Part shown: positions 15,245 to 22,755 of the stretch, one piece after another
Layout: every line of letters starts with the position of its first letter
How positions within the stretch are numbered: position 1 is the first letter of the stretch
Assembly (NCBI RefSeq): GCF_004005495.1
Contig: NZ_RZYA01000027.1
Location: 58,169-122,168 of the forward strand
DNA from: Streptomyces antnestii
GTDB lineage: Bacteria; Actinomycetota; Actinomycetes; Streptomycetales; Streptomycetaceae
Direction: 5' to 3'
Length of the DNA stretch: 64,000 nt
Program-made: the position numbers and the translations under genes
Notes under the pieces: model-generated
Database searches by the model: none
What the model was told of the DNA's origin: nothing
Seen by the model: the letters and a program-made list of their open reading frames with translations, nothing else

Positions 15245-15621
15245 GTTCTGGTGCCTCCGTGGGCTTGCGTTTCGTTCGGACGCGGCCAGCATGTGCCGGG
15301 CGGGGACGCCCCGGCATCGGTGGGTACCGGGAATCGGTATACCTACGTCTGCGCCGGGTCCGGTCCGGTGACGCGGAGGGCGATCACAGTAGCGGCGGTT
15401 CCGGCGCCACCGGCCCGTGCGACCGGTCGGGTCCGCTATCGGTCCGTACGGTGCGCAATGCGTTCGACCCGGGCCGGATCGGAGGCGGTAGTCGCCCGAT
15501 CGGGAACGAAATCCCGCACACTGTCCCGCGCACTCGGGGTCCCGCGTACTCGCGCACTCGCCCCGGAGGCGGGGAACCCGGGGAACCCGGGGAGCCCAGG
15601 GAACCCGGGGAGGGAAAGGCA
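15245..15621. other. Non-coding spacer upstream of STAND ATPase gene
   Basis: About 375 bases without a credible gene. It contains GGTATACC (15335-15342), a run of GGGGAACCC-type 9-bp tandem repeats (about 15571-15615), and GTCCCGCGCACTCG-like near repeats. The ATPase gene promoter should be near its right-hand part, but no -10/-35 pair is convincing. Confidence 0.5.
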
Positions 15622-15670
15622 GGAGCCCCGTCTCCTCCGTGTGCCGGGGCACGCGGGGGAGCGGGGCTCC
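15622..15670 (-). terminator. Long GC-rich hairpin, second terminator of cold-shock gene
   Basis: Arms 15622-15645 and 15648-15670 pair over 23 bp with a single bulged T (15631) and two G-T pairs. The outer arms are GGAGCCCCG and CGGGGCTCC. It lies about 60 bases after the end of cspA on the minus strand and may also shield the downstream ATPase gene. Confidence 0.7.
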
Positions 15671-15700
15671 TTGGGTACTGCATCCGTTCCGGAGTCACGA

Positions 15701-15726
15701 CGTCCCTAGGGGGAAACCCTGGGACG
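15701..15726 (-). terminator. First terminator of cold-shock gene
   Basis: GTCCC-T-AGGG and CCCT-GGGAC pair around GGAAA, immediately after the cspA stop on the minus strand. Confidence 0.65.
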
Positions 15727-15732
15727 CCCCAC

Positions 15733-15936
15733 TTACATGGGGGTGACGTTCTCCGCCTGCGGGCCCTTCGGACCCTGCGTGACGTCGAAGCTCACGGCCT
15801 GGTTCTCCTCGAGGGAGCGGAAGCCGTTTGCGTTGATCGCGGAGTAGTGGACGAAGACGTCCGGGCCGCCGCCTTCCTGGGCGATGAAGCCAAAGCCCTT
15901 TTCAGCGTTGAACCACTTCACGGTTCCGGTAGCCAT
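15733..15936 (-). CDS. cspA: Cold-shock domain protein (CspA family)
   Basis: A 67-residue single-domain cold-shock protein that binds single-stranded RNA and DNA. The RNP1 motif is KGFGFIAQ and RNP2 is VFVHYSAI, within the opening MATGTVKWFNAEKGFGFI. Length and sequence fit the family closely. ATG 15936 is preceded by AAGGAGGG. The mRNA probably starts near 16079, giving an untranslated leader of about 140 bases with a terminator-like hairpin, and two terminators follow the gene. Confidence 0.97.
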   Translation of the reverse strand: MATGTVKWFNAEKGFGFIAQEGGGPDVFVHYSAINANGFRSLEENQAVSFDVTQGPKGPQAENVTPM

Positions 15937-16019
15937 AAGCCCTCCTTGGGCCAAAGGGTCGCCCTGCTCCAGAACCTGCAAATGCACTTGCGAACAACTG
16001 CAAAAGTCTGAAAACGACG

Positions 16020-16050
16020 AGAGCCCGCGGTCACATGCTCCGCAGGCTCT
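16020..16050 (-). promoter_or_regulatory. Hairpin with U-tract in the cspA leader
   Basis: On the minus strand AGAGCCTGCGG (16050-16040) and CCGCGGGCTCT (16030-16020) form an 11-bp stem with one G-U pair and a 9-base loop. It is followed by TCGTCGTTTTCAGACTTTTG, so it resembles an intrinsic terminator placed before the coding region. The leader also has four TTGCAG repeats (CTGCAA at 15976, 15998, 16054 and 16071 on the plus strand). A temperature-responsive or attenuating role is possible. Confidence 0.5.
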
Positions 16051-16085
16051 GTACTGCAAGGGAAACCAAACTGCAACTTGCGGCG

Positions 16086-16113
16086 AGCCTAGCACGCAGG
16101 CAGCCGAATGCAA
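16086..16113 (-). promoter_or_regulatory. Putative cspA promoter
   Basis: Read leftwards: -35-like TTGCAT (16113-16108), 16-base spacer, -10-like TAGGCT (16091-16086). This would start transcription at about 16079. Confidence 0.45.
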
Positions 16114-16142
16114 TAGAGGGCTAGATCACGTCACCCGGAGGT

Positions 16143-16192
16143 TTGACACGGGGTGCGGAAGGGTTGACACAACTGGTTCGGAAGGCTTGACA
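16143..16192 (+). repeat. Three direct TTGACA repeats upstream of mqnA
   Basis: TTGACA occurs at 16143, 16164 and 16187 (spacing 21 and 23), and the latter two are within GGAAGGNTTGACA-like contexts. No -10 sequence lies 16-19 bases downstream of any of them. They lie 70-120 bases before the mqnA start. Confidence 0.6.
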
Positions 16193-16261
16193 AAGCCGGT
16201 CCGGGGACTCGTCCGGGCGCCTCTCCGGGACCCTGGAGCCTGCACCGTACCGCATGGGGTC

Positions 16262-16273
16262 TAGCCTCGCGAT
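16262..16273 (+). promoter_or_regulatory. Leaderless -10 element of mqnA
   Basis: TAGCCT (16262-16267) is 6 bases before the GTG at 16274 and no ribosome-binding site is present. Confidence 0.55.
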
Positions 16274-17137
16274 GTGGACAATTCTCCCGAGACCCCGCAG
16301 CGCGTCCGGCCGCGTGTCGGCCACATCCAGTTCCTCAACTGCATGCCCCTGTACTGGGGGCTCGCCAGGACGGGAACGCTCCTCGACCTCGAGCTCACGA
16401 AGGACACCCCGGAGAAGCTCAGCGAGAGCCTCGTGCAGGGCGACCTCGACATCGGCCCCATCACCCTCGTCGAGTTCCTGAAGGCTTCCGACCAGCTCGT
16501 CGCGTTCCCCGACCTCGCGGTCGGCTGCGACGGCCCGGTGATGTCCTGCGTGATCGTCTCGCAGGTACCGCTCGACGAGCTGGACGGGCGCCGCGTCGCG
16601 CTCGGCTCCACCTCGCGCACCTCCGTGCGCCTGGCGCAGCTGCTGCTCTCGGAGCGTTTCGGCGTACAGCCCGACTACTACACGTGCCCGCCCGACCTGG
16701 GCCTGATGATGCAGGACGCGGAGGCGGCCGTCCTCATCGGTGACGCGGCCCTGCGCGCCAACCTGCACGACGCGCCGCGCCTCGGGCTCCAGGTGCACGA
16801 CCTGGGCGCCCTGTGGAAGGAGTGGACGGGCCTGCCGTTCGTCTTCGCCGTGTGGGCCGCCCGCAAGGACTACGTGGAGCGCGAGCCGCTCATCACGCGC
16901 AAGGTGCACGAGGCGTTCCTCGCCTCCCGCGACGTGTCCCTGGAAGAGGTCACCAAGGTCGCCGAGCAGGCCGCCCGCTGGGAGGTCTTCGACGAGGAGC
17001 TCCTGGAGCGCTATTTCACGACGCTCGACTTCCGCTTCGGCGCGCGGCAGCTGGAGGGGGTCACGGAGTTCGCCCGGCGGGTGGGCCCGACGACCGGCTT
17101 CCCGGCCGACGTCCGGGTGGATCTGCTGCAGCCGTGA
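16274..17137 (+). CDS. mqnA: MqnA, chorismate dehydratase
   Basis: A 287-residue enzyme with a periplasmic-binding-protein-type fold that converts chorismate to 3-[(1-carboxyvinyl)oxy]benzoate, the first step of the futalosine route. Family features are VGHIQFLNCMPLYWGL near the N-terminus, GDLDIGPITLVEFL, the LGSTSRTSVRLAQLLL loop and VLIGDAALRA. Length is normal. The GTG start is supported by a -10 box 6 bases upstream. It stands alone, with its own promoter and terminator, divergent from cspA. Its product is the substrate of MqnE (2943). Confidence 0.95.
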   Translation: MDNSPETPQRVRPRVGHIQFLNCMPLYWGLARTGTLLDLELTKDTPEKLSESLVQGDLDIGPITLVEFLKASDQLVAFPDLAVGCDGPVMSCVIVSQVPLDELDGRRVALGSTSRTSVRLAQLLLSERFGVQPDYYTCPPDLGLMMQDAEAAVLIGDAALRANLHDAPRLGLQVHDLGALWKEWTGLPFVFAVWAARKDYVEREPLITRKVHEAFLASRDVSLEEVTKVAEQAARWEVFDEELLERYFTTLDFRFGARQLEGVTEFARRVGPTTGFPADVRVDLLQP

Positions 17138-17160
17138 CGCGGTAGCTCCGCGCCGGCGGG

Positions 17161-17202
17161 AAGGCGTACGGGAATTCCTCCGCGGGAATTCGCGTACGCC
17201 TT
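17161..17202 (+). terminator. mqnA terminator
   Basis: Arms 17161-17177 and 17186-17202 are complementary over 17 positions with one mismatch (17171/17192). The loop is 8 bases and TTCCTTG follows. Confidence 0.85.
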
Positions 17203-17349
17203 CCTTGTGCGGTCGGTGTGGTCCTCTCGGAGCTGCCTCTCGGGGCTCTCTCGGAGCTGTCTGTCGGATCTGCCTCTCTGGTGTGGGCAATTCCGGCTAT
17301 CCGGAAACAACGGGCCGCCCCGGGGTGAGCGTCCGTGCTCCCCGGGAAT

Positions 17350-17369
17350 TTCACCGGTGAAGTTTTTTT
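17350..17369 (+). promoter_or_regulatory. 12-bp palindrome followed by T-tract upstream of kinase gene
   Basis: TTCACCGGTGAA (17350-17361) is a perfect palindrome followed by G and seven T residues. It sits in an AT-rich patch (17340-17400) of the 390-bp spacer before the kinase gene. It could be a weak terminator or an operator. No gene is evident in 17203-17527. Confidence 0.4.
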
Positions 17370-17527
17370 GGAATACCATTTGCCGCGATATGGGGCGGCG
17401 GGGGCGCGGGGGCGGGTGCGGTGCGTTATCGGCTCCCGGATATCGGAACGGTCCATTCCACGAAGGCCGGTGCGGGGGAGGACTACCCTGGCCCGACCGA
17501 CGCATGGGCACAGGGGGAGGCCAGGTC

Positions 17528-19315
17528 ATGCAGCCGCTGGAAGCCGGCGAACCGACCGCGATCGGGCCGTACCGGCTGCTCGGCCGGCTCGGCTCGGGCG
17601 GAATGGGCCGGGTCTATCTGGGGCGCAGCGCCGGCGGCCGCACCGTCGCCGTGAAGGTCGTCCATCCCCACTTCGCGCTCGACGAGGAGTTCCGGGCCCG
17701 CTTCCGGCGCGAGGTCGACGCCGCGCGGCGCGTCGGGGGCGCCTGGACCGCGCCGGTCCTCGACGCCGACCCGGAGGCGTCCGTGCCGTGGGTGGCGACC
17801 GGTTACGTCGCCGGCCCCTCCCTCGCCCAGGCCGTGAAGGAACGCGCGCTGCCCGACCACTCCGTACGGGTCCTGGGCGCGGGACTCGCCGAGGCGCTGT
17901 CGGCGGTGCACGCGCTCGGGCTCGTCCACCGCGACGTGAAGCCGTCGAACGTCCTGCTGACCGTGGACGGCCCGCGCCTGATCGACTTCGGGATCGCCCG
18001 CGCCACTGACGGGACGGCCTCCCTCACCTCCACCGGCGTCTCCATCGGCTCGCCGGGCTACATGGCGCCCGAACAGATCCTCGGCAAGGGGGTCACGGGC
18101 GCCGCGGACGTCTTCTCCCTCGGCGCGGTCCTCGTCTACGCGGCGTGCGGCACGTCCCCGTTCCCCGGCGACTCGTCCGCCGCGCTCCTCTACAAGGTGG
18201 TGCACGAGGAGCCCGAACTCGGCCTGGCGCGGGGGGAGCTGCGCGACGTCGCCGCGGCGTGCCTCGCGAAGGACCCGGCGGCGCGTCCCACCCCCGACGA
18301 GGTGGCGCGCGCCCTGGCCCCGCAGGGCGCGGCCCGGGCCGTGGCGGCGGGGTGGCTGCCGGGCGCGCTGGTCGAACAGGTGGGACGCGGCGCGGTGGCG
18401 CTTCTCGACCTGGAGGGGGCGGCGCCGACGGGGGAGGCGGAGCGTTCCGGGCCGGTCGGGTTCAGCGAGCCGTCGGTCGACTGGCCCTCGGGTGCGGGTG
18501 CGGGGGCGGGTGTGGGGGCGCCGGCCGGGGTGTTCGGGCCGCCCGATCCGGCGTTCGGGTCGGCCGATTCCGCGTACGGGCCGGCCGCTGCGCAGACGCC
18601 CGCGCCCGCGCAGACGCCCGTAGCCGGGCAGGCGCCCGTGCCCGCGCCGCGTACCGAGGTGCCGGGTGCCGGGAAGGTCTCCGTCAGTGTGGCCGCGACG
18701 TCCGTGCCGGGTGCCGGTGGGCGCGGGCGCAGGATCAGCTGCACGGTCGCGCTCGGGGTCGCGGGCGCGCTGGCCGCGGTCACCGTCGGCTCGGCGTTCC
18801 TCCTCGACCTGCTGCCCGGCTCCTCGAAGGGGGGAGGCGACACGGCGGGTGGGCGACCGCCCTCGGCGACCGCGTCCGCGCTCCCCTCCGCAGGAGCGGA
18901 GCCCTCGCCGGTCACCACCCCCTCGTCGGGAACGACCCCCGTGAAGGGTGCGGTCCCCGCCTCCTACATCGGCACCTGGGAAGGCCCCGCCACCGGGCTC
19001 GACGGCAAGCTGCCGATGGGCACGTTCCGCGTGACCGTCGAACAGGGCGCGACCGGCGAGGAGTTCGGCACGTTCCACCAGACCGACCCGATCGGCGCGG
19101 TCTGCGAGGACGTGCTCGTCCTCAGGAAGGTGGAGAAGGACCGCATCGTCGCGACGGGCATCGCCGAGAAGTCGAACGGCGGGCAGTGCACCACCGGCCG
19201 CCACGAGGTCCGTCTGATCCTGTCGAGGTCGGGTGACCGCCTCACCTACGAGACGGACAATCCGCGCGCCGGCGACCCCGTCGCCACGATGCGGCGCACC
19301 GACTCAAGCAGCTGA
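17528..19315 (+). CDS. Receptor-type serine/threonine protein kinase
   Basis: A 595-residue PknB-family kinase. The cytosolic kinase domain spans about residues 13-275, with the glycine loop LGRLGSGGMGRVYLG, catalytic Lys43 in AVKVV, HRDVKPSN (134-141), DFG (153-155) and GYMAPEQ. A Pro/Ala/Gly-rich linker is followed by one transmembrane helix at about residues 402-425 and an extracellular domain of about 170 residues (SYIGTWEGPATGLDGKLPMG...). That domain is not PASTA; it resembles small ligand-binding domains attached to Streptomyces kinases. ATG 17528 has GGGGGAGG upstream. Its stop region is part of a 9-bp repeat. Confidence 0.93.
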   Translation: MQPLEAGEPTAIGPYRLLGRLGSGGMGRVYLGRSAGGRTVAVKVVHPHFALDEEFRARFRREVDAARRVGGAWTAPVLDADPEASVPWVATGYVAGPSLAQAVKERALPDHSVRVLGAGLAEALSAVHALGLVHRDVKPSNVLLTVDGPRLIDFGIARATDGTASLTSTGVSIGSPGYMAPEQILGKGVTGAADVFSLGAVLVYAACGTSPFPGDSSAALLYKVVHEEPELGLARGELRDVAAACLAKDPAARPTPDEVARALAPQGAARAVAAGWLPGALVEQVGRGAVALLDLEGAAPTGEAERSGPVGFSEPSVDWPSGAGAGAGVGAPAGVFGPPDPAFGSADSAYGPAAAQTPAPAQTPVAGQAPVPAPRTEVPGAGKVSVSVAATSVPGAGGRGRRISCTVALGVAGALAAVTVGSAFLLDLLPGSSKGGGDTAGGRPPSATASALPSAGAEPSPVTTPSSGTTPVKGAVPASYIGTWEGPATGLDGKLPMGTFRVTVEQGATGEEFGTFHQTDPIGAVCEDVLVLRKVEKDRIVATGIAEKSNGGQCTTGRHEVRLILSRSGDRLTYETDNPRAGDPVATMRRTDSSS

Positions 19316-19331
19316 ACCAGCTGAACCAGCG
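19310..19331 (+). repeat. 9-bp repeat over the kinase stop codon
   Basis: AGCTGAACC is repeated at 19310 and 19319 and begun again at 19328. The first copy contains the kinase TGA and the second carries a TGA in the same frame. Confidence 0.6.
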
Positions 19332-19346
19332 GAAAAGGGGGCGGGG

Positions 19347-20093
19347 ATGGTCGATGTGGTGCCGGTGGTCGTGGTCCTGGTCGCGGCGGCGTGGGGCGCC
19401 GTCGCCGGGCTGCTCGTGCCGAGGGCCGCGTACCGGCTCGGCGTGGAGCCCGACGAGAACTGGCTCGCGAGCTGCCCGGACGGGCATCCGCTGCCGGCCG
19501 GTGCACGCGGGTGGCTGGGCCGCGGGCGGTGCGGGACGTGCGGGCGCGGGCTCGGCCCCGGCTCCCTCCTGCCCGTCACCGTCACCACCGCCGTCTGCGC
19601 CGCACTCGCCGCCGCCACCGGCACCCGGCCCGAGCTGGCCGCCTGGCTGCTCCTCGCGCCCCCCGGCGTGCTCCTCGCGGTGGTCGACGCCCGGGTCAGA
19701 CGGCTGCCCGACGTCCTCACCCTGCCGCTCGCCGTGGCCGCCCCCACCCTGCTCGGCCTCGCGTCGCTGCTGCCCGAACCGGGCGGCCACTGGTCCGCGG
19801 CCCTGCTCGGCGCGCTCCTGCTCGGCGGCGGCTACCTCGTCCTGTTCCTCATCCACCCCCAAGGCCTCGGCTTCGGCGACGTGAAGCTCGCCGTCGGTCT
19901 GGGGGCCGTACTCGGCTGGTACGGGTGGGGCGTGGCGTTCATCGGGACGTTCGCCGGGTTCCTGTTCGCCGCCCTGTACGGCGCGGGTCTCGTGCTCGCC
20001 CGGCGCGCGGGCCGCAGGACGGCGATCCCGTTCGGCCCGTTCCTGCTCGCGGGCGCGCTGACCGGCGTACTGCTGGGCGCGTACGCCGCCTGA
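19347..20093 (+). CDS. Prepilin peptidase (A24 family)
   Basis: A 248-residue polytopic aspartic protease of the prepilin leader-peptidase family. The two catalytic aspartates are in LLAVVDARVRRLPDVLTLPL and GFGDVKLA (the conserved FGDxK motif). The N-terminal region contains a four-Cys stretch (SCPDGHP ... RCGTCGRG) similar to the zinc-binding loop of full-length bifunctional enzymes, but no methylase core is obvious. No pilin, tad or secretion ATPase genes are nearby; substrates must be encoded elsewhere. It directly follows the kinase gene with a 31-bp gap, so co-transcription is likely. Confidence 0.87.
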   Translation: MVDVVPVVVVLVAAAWGAVAGLLVPRAAYRLGVEPDENWLASCPDGHPLPAGARGWLGRGRCGTCGRGLGPGSLLPVTVTTAVCAALAAATGTRPELAAWLLLAPPGVLLAVVDARVRRLPDVLTLPLAVAAPTLLGLASLLPEPGGHWSAALLGALLLGGGYLVLFLIHPQGLGFGDVKLAVGLGAVLGWYGWGVAFIGTFAGFLFAALYGAGLVLARRAGRRTAIPFGPFLLAGALTGVLLGAYAA

Positions 20094-20116
20094 CGTCGGG
20101 GGCCGGGACCCGCTGG

Positions 20117-20122
20117 CGTAGG
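20117..20122 (+). promoter_or_regulatory. Putative -10 element of mqnC
   Basis: A TAGGCT hexamer about 50 bases before the mqnC start resembles the -10 elements seen upstream of the other menaquinone genes here. The -35 is not obvious. Position accurate to a few bases. Confidence 0.35.
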
Positions 20123-20172
20123 CTGAGTCGGTCCGTCCACAACCCTTACGAACACTACGAAAGGGACGCCCG

Positions 20173-21372
20173 GTGACCGAGAAGGCCGACCTTCAGACCG
20201 TCCTCGACCGTGCCGCCGCGGGTGGACGCATCACCCCCGAAGAGGCGCTCGACCTGTACCGCGACGCCCCGCTGCACGCGCTCGGCGCGGCCGCCGACGC
20301 CATCCGGCGCCGCCGCTACGCCGGCACCGAGCACATCGCGACGTACATCATCGAGCGGAACATCAACTACACGAACGTCTGCGTGACGGCGTGCAAGTTC
20401 TGTGCCTTCTACGCCGCCCCCAAGGACACCGCCAAGGGCTGGACGCGCGACCTCGACGACATCCTGCGCCGCTGCGCCGAGACCGTCGAACTCGGCGGCA
20501 CGCAGATCATGTTCCAGGGCGGCCACCACCCGGACTACGGCGTCGAGTACTACGAGGAGCACTTCTCCGCGATCAAGAAGGCGTTCCCGCAGCTGGTCAT
20601 CCACTCCCTCGGCGCGTCCGAGGTCGAGCACATGGCCCGCATCTCCAAGTGCTCCGTCGAGGAGGCCATCCAGCGCATCCACGCGGCGGGTCTCGACTCC
20701 TTCGCGGGCGCCGGCGCCGAGCTGCTCCCGGAGCGCCCCCGCAAGGCGATCGCCCCGCTGAAGGAGTCCGGCGAGCGCTGGCTGGAGATCATGGAGGCCG
20801 CGCACAACCTGGGCGTGGAGTCCACGTCCACCATGCTCATGGGCACCGGCGAGACCAACGCCGAGCGCATCGAGCACCTGCGCATGATCCGCGACGTACA
20901 GGACCGGACGGGCGGCTTCCGCGCGTTCATCCCGTACACGTACCAGCCGGAGAACAACCACCTGAAGGGCCGTACGCAGGCGACGCTCTTCGAGTACCTG
21001 CGCATGATCGCCATCGCGCGGATCTTCCTCGACAACGTGGCCCACATCCAGGGCTCGTGGCTGACCACGGGCAAGGAGGTCGGCCAGCTGTCGCTGCACT
21101 ACGGCGCGGACGACCTCGGCTCGATCATGCTGGAGGAGAACGTCGTCTCGTCGGCCGGTGCCAAGCACCGCTCCAACCGCATGGAGATCATCGAGCTGAT
21201 CCGCAAGGCGGGCCGCGTCCCGGCGCAGCGCGCCACGACGTACGAGCACCTCGTCGTGCACGGCGACCCGGCGAACGACCCGGTCGACGACCGCGTCCAG
21301 TCGCACATCTCGTCGACCGCGATCGAGGGCGGCACGGCGCACCCCGAGCTGAAGCTCGTCTCCACCAACTGA
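20173..21372 (+). CDS. mqnC: MqnC, dehypoxanthine futalosine cyclase (radical SAM)
   Basis: A 399-residue radical SAM enzyme that cyclises dehypoxanthine futalosine. The CX3CX2C motif is CVTACKFC (Cys70, Cys74, Cys77), preceded by ERNINYTNV and followed by MFQGGHHPDYGVEYYEEHF, as in MqnC. The C-terminal part (AHIQGSWLTTGKEVGQLSLH, YGADDLGSIMLEENVVSSAG) is shared with CofG/CofH-like enzymes. GTG 20173 follows AAAGGGA. It heads a short block with the amidohydrolase-like gene and menG. Its stop is in the first unit of a 12-bp repeat. Confidence 0.96.
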   Translation: MTEKADLQTVLDRAAAGGRITPEEALDLYRDAPLHALGAAADAIRRRRYAGTEHIATYIIERNINYTNVCVTACKFCAFYAAPKDTAKGWTRDLDDILRRCAETVELGGTQIMFQGGHHPDYGVEYYEEHFSAIKKAFPQLVIHSLGASEVEHMARISKCSVEEAIQRIHAAGLDSFAGAGAELLPERPRKAIAPLKESGERWLEIMEAAHNLGVESTSTMLMGTGETNAERIEHLRMIRDVQDRTGGFRAFIPYTYQPENNHLKGRTQATLFEYLRMIAIARIFLDNVAHIQGSWLTTGKEVGQLSLHYGADDLGSIMLEENVVSSAGAKHRSNRMEIIELIRKAGRVPAQRATTYEHLVVHGDPANDPVDDRVQSHISSTAIEGGTAHPELKLVSTN

Positions 21373-21410
21373 TCCACCGGCCCATTCACCGGCTGATTCA
21401 CCAACTGAGG
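21363..21410 (+). repeat. 12-bp tandem repeat over the mqnC stop codon
   Basis: CACC begins at 21363, 21375, 21387 and 21399, an exact 12-bp period: CACCAACTGATC, CACCGGCCCATT, CACCGGCTGATT, CACCAACTGAGG. The first copy includes the mqnC stop and the last ends in GAGG, which can serve as ribosome-binding site of the next gene. Confidence 0.8.
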
Positions 21411-21415
21411 CTCTG

Positions 21416-22015
21416 TTGCTGACGATCCATGTGGCCGAGGCCTCCCCGGAGGCCGCGGTCCTCGTCGACGGCGCGTCCGTCGCGGCGGTCGGCCCGTACG
21501 AGGACCTGTCCGCCGTCCGGCCCGACGCACGGGTGCGGCGCTGGCCCGGCATCCTCACGCCCGGCCTGCTCAACCCGTACGGCCCCGAGATCCTGGAGGC
21601 CACGTACCACCCGGATCCGCGCGAGGCCGACGAGTTCGGCACCAGGCCGATCGTCGGGGAGCGCGCGCAGGAGATCTTCCGCGCCGATCCGTCCCGGGTC
21701 GGGGCGAGCGCGCGGCGCGGCATCCAGCAGCTGTTCGCGCACGGCACGGTCGCCGTGGCCGGGGAGCTGCGGGCCCGCGCCGTGGTGGACGCGGTGCGCA
21801 GGGCCGGGCTCGCCCTCGGGCAGCGCCCGCCGAACCAGCCGGGCCCGGTGTCGTTCTCGCCCGTCCCGCTCGTGCTGCTGCCCCGCCTCACGCCGGGCGG
21901 GCCCGCGCGGTTCGCCGTGTTCGACGTGCCGGACCGGGCCGCGCTGGCCCGGCAGGGCGCGGCCACCTGCGTCGCCACGGTCGTCGAGGGACGCCTGGTG
22001 TACCGGCGCCGCTGA
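21416..22015 (+). CDS. Degenerate amidohydrolase-like protein (imidazolonepropionase-like domain)
   Basis: A 199-residue protein starting at TTG 21416, six bases after GAGG. It looks like an amidohydrolase-superfamily enzyme reduced to its composite beta-domain. The N-terminal strand block runs to WPGILTPGLLNPYGPEILEA, where active members have PG-x-x-x-x-H-x-H; both metal-binding histidines are absent (NPYGP). The end, CVATVVEGRLVYRR, is the usual last strand. The TIM-barrel body is replaced by a helical stretch (RRGIQQLFAHGTVAVAGELR). It sits between mqnC and menG. A 6-aminodeoxyfutalosine deaminase of the amidohydrolase family exists in this pathway, so this may be a non-catalytic relative; that link is inferred. 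Confidence 0.75.
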   Translation: MLTIHVAEASPEAAVLVDGASVAAVGPYEDLSAVRPDARVRRWPGILTPGLLNPYGPEILEATYHPDPREADEFGTRPIVGERAQEIFRADPSRVGASARRGIQQLFAHGTVAVAGELRARAVVDAVRRAGLALGQRPPNQPGPVSFSPVPLVLLPRLTPGGPARFAVFDVPDRAALARQGAATCVATVVEGRLVYRRR

Positions 22016-22053
22016 CGGTGGTGCCCTGCCCGCCGGGGCCGGGGGCGTACTGC

Positions 22054-22065
22054 CACAATGGACGC
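22054..22065 (+). promoter_or_regulatory. Leaderless -10 element of menG
   Basis: CACAAT (22054-22059), a variant of TANNNT, is 6 bases before the GTG at 22066. There is no ribosome-binding site. Confidence 0.45.
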
Positions 22066-22755
22066 GTGACCCGCGCATCCCTGGACAAGCAGCCGCACGA
22101 AGTCGCCTCGATGTTCGACGACGTGGCGGCGAACTACGACCTCACCAACGACGTGCTCTCGCTCGGCCAGGCCCGGCTGTGGCGCAAGGAGGTCGCGAAG
22201 GCCGTCGACGCGCGGCCCGCGCAGAAGATCCTCGACCTGGCGGCCGGTACGGCGACGTCCTCCCAGCCGTTCGCGCGGGCCGGCGCGTACGTCGTGCCGT
22301 GCGACTTCTCGATCGGGATGCTCCAGGTCGGCAAGAAGCGCCACCCGTGGATGCCGTTCACGGCGGGCGACGCGACGAAGCTGCCGTTCAAGGACGACAC
22401 GTTCGACGCCGTGACCATCTCCTTCGGGCTCCGGAACGTGCAGGACACGGACTCGGCGCTGCGCGAGATGTACCGGGTGACGAAGCCGGGCGGGCGCGTC
22501 GTGATCTGCGAGTTCTCGCAGCCGACGTGGACGCCGTTCCGCACCGTCTACACCGAGTACCTGATGCGCGCGCTGCCGCCGGTGGCCCGCGCGGTGTCCT
22601 CGAACCCGGACGCGTACGTCTATCTCGCCGAGTCGATCCGCAGCTGGCCCGACCAGCCGGCGCTCGCGGCCCGCCTCCAGAAGGCCGGCTGGTCGAACGT
22701 GGCGTGGCGCAACCTGACGGGCGGCGTGGTGGCGCTGCACCGGGGAACGAAGTAG
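22066..22755 (+). CDS. menG: Demethylmenaquinone methyltransferase (MenG/UbiE)
   Basis: A 229-residue SAM-dependent methyltransferase that performs the last ring methylation of menaquinone. Family signatures are FDDVAANYDLTNDVLSLGQ near the N-terminus, motif I LDLAAGTATSS (an Ala where many members have the third Gly) and the NVQDTDSALREMYRVTKPGG block. GTG 22066 is chosen for the -10 box upstream; the reading frame extends to 22018 without a better start. It follows mqnC and the amidohydrolase-like gene and ends in a 22-bp repeat carrying its stop codon. Confidence 0.95.
   Translation: MTRASLDKQPHEVASMFDDVAANYDLTNDVLSLGQARLWRKEVAKAVDARPAQKILDLAAGTATSSQPFARAGAYVVPCDFSIGMLQVGKKRHPWMPFTAGDATKLPFKDDTFDAVTISFGLRNVQDTDSALREMYRVTKPGGRVVICEFSQPTWTPFRTVYTEYLMRALPPVARAVSSNPDAYVYLAESIRSWPDQPALAARLQKAGWSNVAWRNLTGGVVALHRGTK

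Noticed and set aside
15245..15652. N-terminal extension of the STAND ATPase frame (about 136 residues)
   Set aside because: The extension is low-complexity, coded by the 9-bp repeats and the terminator hairpin; the GGAGG-supported ATG at 15244 is the better start.
22066..22300. MenG motif I with Ala in place of Gly as a sign of inactivity
   Set aside because: The rest of the methyltransferase motifs are intact, and I recall the same AAGTATSS form in other Streptomyces MenG proteins.
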